Shown in pieces: positions 63,195 to 64,000 of a stretch of DNA of 64,000 nucleotides (within the stretch, counting starts at the first letter, position 1; each line of letters begins with the position of its first letter). The notes beneath the pieces were generated by a model. That model saw nothing but the letters and a program-made list of their open reading frames with translations, was not told the origin of the DNA and searched no databases. The position numbers and the translations under genes were made by a program. The stretch comes from Pseudomonas sp. HN11 (GTDB lineage Bacteria > Pseudomonadota > Gammaproteobacteria > Pseudomonadales > Pseudomonadaceae): the NCBI RefSeq assembly GCF_021390155.1, contig NZ_CP089985.1, positions 3,173,001 through 3,237,000 on the forward strand, in the 5' to 3' direction.

Positions 63195-64000
63195 CTAGCC
63201 GAAGACGGTGAAAGCGGTATCCAACGCAGCAACGATCAGGTCCGCTTCATCGACCGTGAGGGTCAGCGGCGGCGAAAGAATGATTTTGTTGCCGATCGGT
63301 CGCACCAGCACGCCGGCGCGTCGCGCTTCGTCAGCGATCCGCGATGGCTGGCCGCCCGCCGGGTCCAGGGGCTGGCGCGTGGCTTTATCGGCCACCAGGT
63401 CCAGGGCAATCATCAGGCCCTTGCCACGCACTTCGCCGACGACGGCGTAACGCTCGGTCAACGGCCGGAGCTGTTCGTGCAAATACGCGCCGACCCTGGC
63501 GGCGTTGCCCGGCAGGTCCTCGGCTTCGACGATATCCAGCACCGCCAGTGCCGCCGCGCACGCGGTCGGGTGCCCGCTGTAGGTGTAGCCGTGCATGACC
63601 ATGCTGCTGAAGCCGGCACTGTTTTCGATGGCGTCGACGATGCGTTGGTTGAACAACGTGGCGCCCAAGGGGATGTAACCGGCCGTGATGCCTTTGGCCA
63701 GGCACAGGATGTCCGGTGCAACGCCCCAGCCGCGACTGCCGAGCATGCAGCCGGCACGACCAAAGCCGGTGACCACTTCGTCGGCGATCAACAGGATGCC
63801 GTGGCGGTCACACACCTCGCGCAGGCGCGGCCAGTAATCGGCTGGCGGCACGATGACGCCGCCGGCGCCTTGTACAGGTTCGGCGATCAGCGCGGCAATG
63901 GTCTGCGCGCCGAGCAAGGCAATCTGATCTTCCAGCTGGCGGATACAGTGCGCCGTCAGCGCGTCGGGGTCACGACAATCCCAGGGGTTGCGATACAGCC
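63195..64000 (-). CDS. Class III PLP-dependent aminotransferase (5' end beyond window)
   Basis: The C-terminal 268 codons of an omega-amino acid or amine transaminase are seen; the frame is open to the window edge (RNPWDCRDPDALTAH at the visible start). The PLP-binding Asp is in LLIADEVVTGFGRAG and the Schiff-base Lys in CLAKGITAGYIPLGA. The enzyme converts an amine to an aldehyde using pyruvate or a similar acceptor. Its place upstream of the porin and the operon with an aldehyde dehydrogenase fits an amine-catabolism theme, but the substrate is unknown. Confidence 0.88.
   Translation of the reverse strand, partial: LYRNPWDCRDPDALTAHCIRQLEDQIALLGAQTIAALIAEPVQGAGGVIVPPADYWPRLREVCDRHGILLIADEVVTGFGRAGCMLGSRGWGVAPDILCLAKGITAGYIPLGATLFNQRIVDAIENSAGFSSMVMHGYTYSGHPTACAAALAVLDIVEAEDLPGNAARVGAYLHEQLRPLTERYAVVGEVRGKGLMIALDLVADKATRQPLDPAGGQPSRIADEARRAGVLVRPIGNKIILSPPLTLTVDEADLIVAALDTAFTVFG

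Overview
The window is about 60% GC, densely coded chromosome of a Pseudomonas, most likely of the P. fluorescens group. The evidence is the arn (lipid A aminoarabinose) operon with ugd, the iac indole-3-acetate genes in the Pseudomonas order, and several copies of the REP/REPIN repeat typical of fluorescent pseudomonads (core GTGGGAGCGGGCTTGCTCGC). There are no rRNA, tRNA, CRISPR or intact insertion-sequence genes.

Left part (1-14.7 kb): a partial HPP-family membrane protein, then a tightly coupled minus-strand operon arnC-arnA-arnD-arnT-arnE-arnF-ugd plus a second GT39-type glycosyltransferase. arnB, normally the first gene, is absent. Then come a secreted protein of unknown role, an orphan tyrosine recombinase preceded by a 40-base palindrome, an SDR oxidoreductase and a Bcr/CflA drug exporter whose 3' end is built from a REP sequence.

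14.8-23.3 kb: a chemoreceptor, then a complete 2-deoxyribose utilisation locus: kinase, permease and epimerase-like protein on the plus strand, a DeoR-type repressor on the minus strand, and deoC on the plus strand. Matching 16-base operator-like palindromes sit in front of both transcription units. An HxlR regulator/SDR pair and a decayed phage-type integrase follow.

23.4-33.6 kb: a full indole-3-acetic acid degradation cluster, transcribed as iacHI and iacABCDEFG, with a divergent MarR regulator (iacR) and an aldehyde dehydrogenase that could feed it with indole-3-acetate. The same 20-base sequence lies upstream of iacA and upstream of iacH, which makes it a strong candidate IacR operator.

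33.8-51.2 kb: an outer-membrane barrel with a periplasmic NTF2-like partner, an AraC regulator, a dCACHE-type chemoreceptor, and a set of genes that look devoted to amine oxidation (two FAD amine oxidase-like proteins, RidA, an ornithine cyclodeaminase-like protein, an alpha/beta hydrolase, two MFS transporters and an AraC regulator). A BaeSR/OmpR-type two-component system and two small unknown proteins follow.

51.3-64 kb: a nine-gene minus-strand operon whose substrate I cannot assign. It encodes a ThDP-dependent decarboxylase-like enzyme, an aldehyde dehydrogenase, an SDR without the usual catalytic Tyr/Lys, a cytoplasmic Asp-box beta-propeller, a VOC (extradiol-like) protein, an AA_synth-family protein, an MhpA-like FAD monooxygenase, an MhpD-like hydratase and an AraC regulator. 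A divergent IclR regulator stands at its head. Beyond it are a second copy of the outer-membrane barrel family and the 3' part of a class III aminotransferase. The last operon is the best candidate in the window for an undescribed catabolic system.
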